64,000 bases of DNA from Noviherbaspirillum aerium (GTDB lineage: Bacteria; Pseudomonadota; Gammaproteobacteria; Burkholderiales; Burkholderiaceae_D): the NCBI RefSeq assembly GCF_008929045.1, contig NZ_VFAH01000023.1:21966-85965 (forward strand), given 5' to 3'. Below, piece after piece: positions 63,282 to 64,000 of the stretch. Under the pieces are notes generated by a model. It searched no databases and was not told the origin of the DNA. It saw only the letters and a program-made list of their open reading frames with translations. The translations under genes were made by a program, and so were the position numbers. Numbering within the stretch: position 1 is the first letter of the stretch; each line of letters begins with the position of its first letter.

Positions 63282-64000
63282 GTGGTTAATCTTTCCCAAA
63301 GCATTTTCAAGGCATACGACATCCGCGGCATCGTCGGCAAGACACTCGACATCGGCGTAGCGCGCCAGATTGGACAGGCATTCGGCACCGCAGCGCGCAT
63401 CAAGGGCGAACAGACCGTGGTCATCGGCCGCGACGGCCGCCTCTCCGGTCCCGATCTCTCCACCGCGCTGGCCGCGGGCCTGCAGCGTGCCGGCATCAAT
63501 GTCATCGACCTCGGCGTGGTCGCCACCCCGATGGTCTATTTCGCCACCCACGTGCTCGATGCCCAGTCCGGCATCATGGTCACCGGCAGCCACAATCCGC
63601 CCGACTACAACGGCTTCAAGATGGTGCTGGCCGGCGAAGCCATCCACGGCGACGCCATCCAGAGCCTGTACCAGACCATCGTCAAGGGCGACTTCGCCCA
63701 GGGCGGCGGCAGCTACCGCACCCATGACATCAGGCAGGCCTATCTCGAGCGCATCACCAGCGACGTGAAAGTCTCGCGCAAGATGAAGATCGCGGTCGAC
63801 TGCGGCAACGGCGTGGCCGGCGCCTTCGCGCCCGAGCTCTACCAGGCCATGGGCTGCGAGGTCGTCGAACTGTTCTGCGAAGTCGACGGCAACTTCCCCA
63901 ACCACCATCCCGACCCGGCCCATCCGGAAAACCTGCAGGACCTCATCCGCTGCCTGCGGGAGACCGATGCCGAGATCGGCCTGGCCTTCGACGGCGACGG
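63282..64000 (+). CDS. algC: Phosphomannomutase/phosphoglucomutase (5' part, cut by window edge)
   Basis: This enzyme interconverts hexose-6- and hexose-1-phosphates to make the sugar nucleotides used for polysaccharide. Only about 240 codons are inside the window. The start is GTG at 63282 (VNLSQSIFKAYDIRGIVGKTL), then VVIGRDGRLSGPDLS, the phosphoserine loop GIMVTGSHNPPDYNGFKMVL, and the metal-binding loop just reached at the edge (LAFDGDG). The GSHNPP loop and the FKAYDIRG start fit the AlgC/ManB group. It follows the kinase gene by 128 bp as part of the same cluster. The C-terminal domain lies outside the window. Confidence 0.9.
   Translation, partial: MVNLSQSIFKAYDIRGIVGKTLDIGVARQIGQAFGTAARIKGEQTVVIGRDGRLSGPDLSTALAAGLQRAGINVIDLGVVATPMVYFATHVLDAQSGIMVTGSHNPPDYNGFKMVLAGEAIHGDAIQSLYQTIVKGDFAQGGGSYRTHDIRQAYLERITSDVKVSRKMKIAVDCGNGVAGAFAPELYQAMGCEVVELFCEVDGNFPNHHPDPAHPENLQDLIRCLRETDAEIGLAFDGD

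Overview
The window reads as ordinary chromosome of a GC-rich betaproteobacterium of the order Burkholderiales, most likely Oxalobacteraceae (Herbaspirillum/Noviherbaspirillum-like). The reasons are the rpsF-priB-rpsR-rplI-dnaB block, the alaA-hom-thrC-moeA-moaD-moaE-clpB order, and the divergent yicC-gmk-rpoZ-spoT versus Ser/Thr kinase-PP2C-rph-rdgB-hemW arrangement. Protein sequences also look typical of that group. This assignment is inference from gene order and remembered family sequences; no search was run. About 70 protein genes and two tRNA genes are supported. mutS is cut by the left edge and a phosphomannomutase/phosphoglucomutase gene by the right edge. I see no prophage, no complete insertion sequence, no CRISPR array and no rRNA.

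Layout. 0-4.6 kb: DNA and RNA maintenance (mutS, rhlE, suhB, trmJ, and lexA with two tandem SOS boxes). 4.7-9.9 kb: ribosomal protein/primosome operon, dnaB, then a phosphate uptake pair (DUF47 protein plus Pit). 9.9-13.2 kb: a PIN-PhoH ATPase, a Bcp peroxiredoxin and an Mth938-like protein. 13.4-26.5 kb: alanine aminotransferase, homoserine dehydrogenase, threonine synthase, molybdopterin genes, CrcB and ClpB. A threonine degradation module (XRE-cupin regulator, Kbl, SDR-type threonine dehydrogenase) sits between hom and thrC. 26.5-33.4 kb: an AraC/MFS pair, RraA, isocitrate lyase, AlkB, and a divergent cation exporter/CadR-like regulator pair. 33.5-47.2 kb: RlmJ, EAL-HDOD protein, GreB, DUF3422 protein, SpoT, omega subunit, Gmk, YicC, kinase/phosphatase pair, RNase PH, RdgB, HemW and tRNA-Ser. 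47.4-54.5 kb: more accessory, with a lipoprotein, a DMT exporter, small unknown proteins, tRNA-Thr, an HPP-CBS protein, an SDR and a DksA-like protein. 54.6-64 kb: adenine deaminase, DUF4126 protein, a large FtsX-type permease, and the start of an exopolysaccharide export cluster (Wza-like lipoprotein, tyrosine autokinase, sugar phosphomutase).

The most interesting non-coding signal is a family of short (about 150-160 bp) full-length imperfect palindromes with terminal inverted repeats and flanking TA dinucleotides. They look like MITEs of an IS630/Tc1-type transposase. Three intact copies and one decayed copy are visible. Two of the copies supply the TAG stop codons of flanking genes. Other notable signals are three phased TTC-N8-GAA operator-like sites before the threonine catabolic genes, a 28-bp perfect hairpin between trmJ and lexA, a MerR-type promoter with a 19-bp spacer, a TATAAT box overlapping the possible dnaB start, and a 9-bp tandem repeat that places several Shine-Dalgarno-like sequences before the dksA-like gene. 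I did not find a clear multi-gene defence or other wholly new system.
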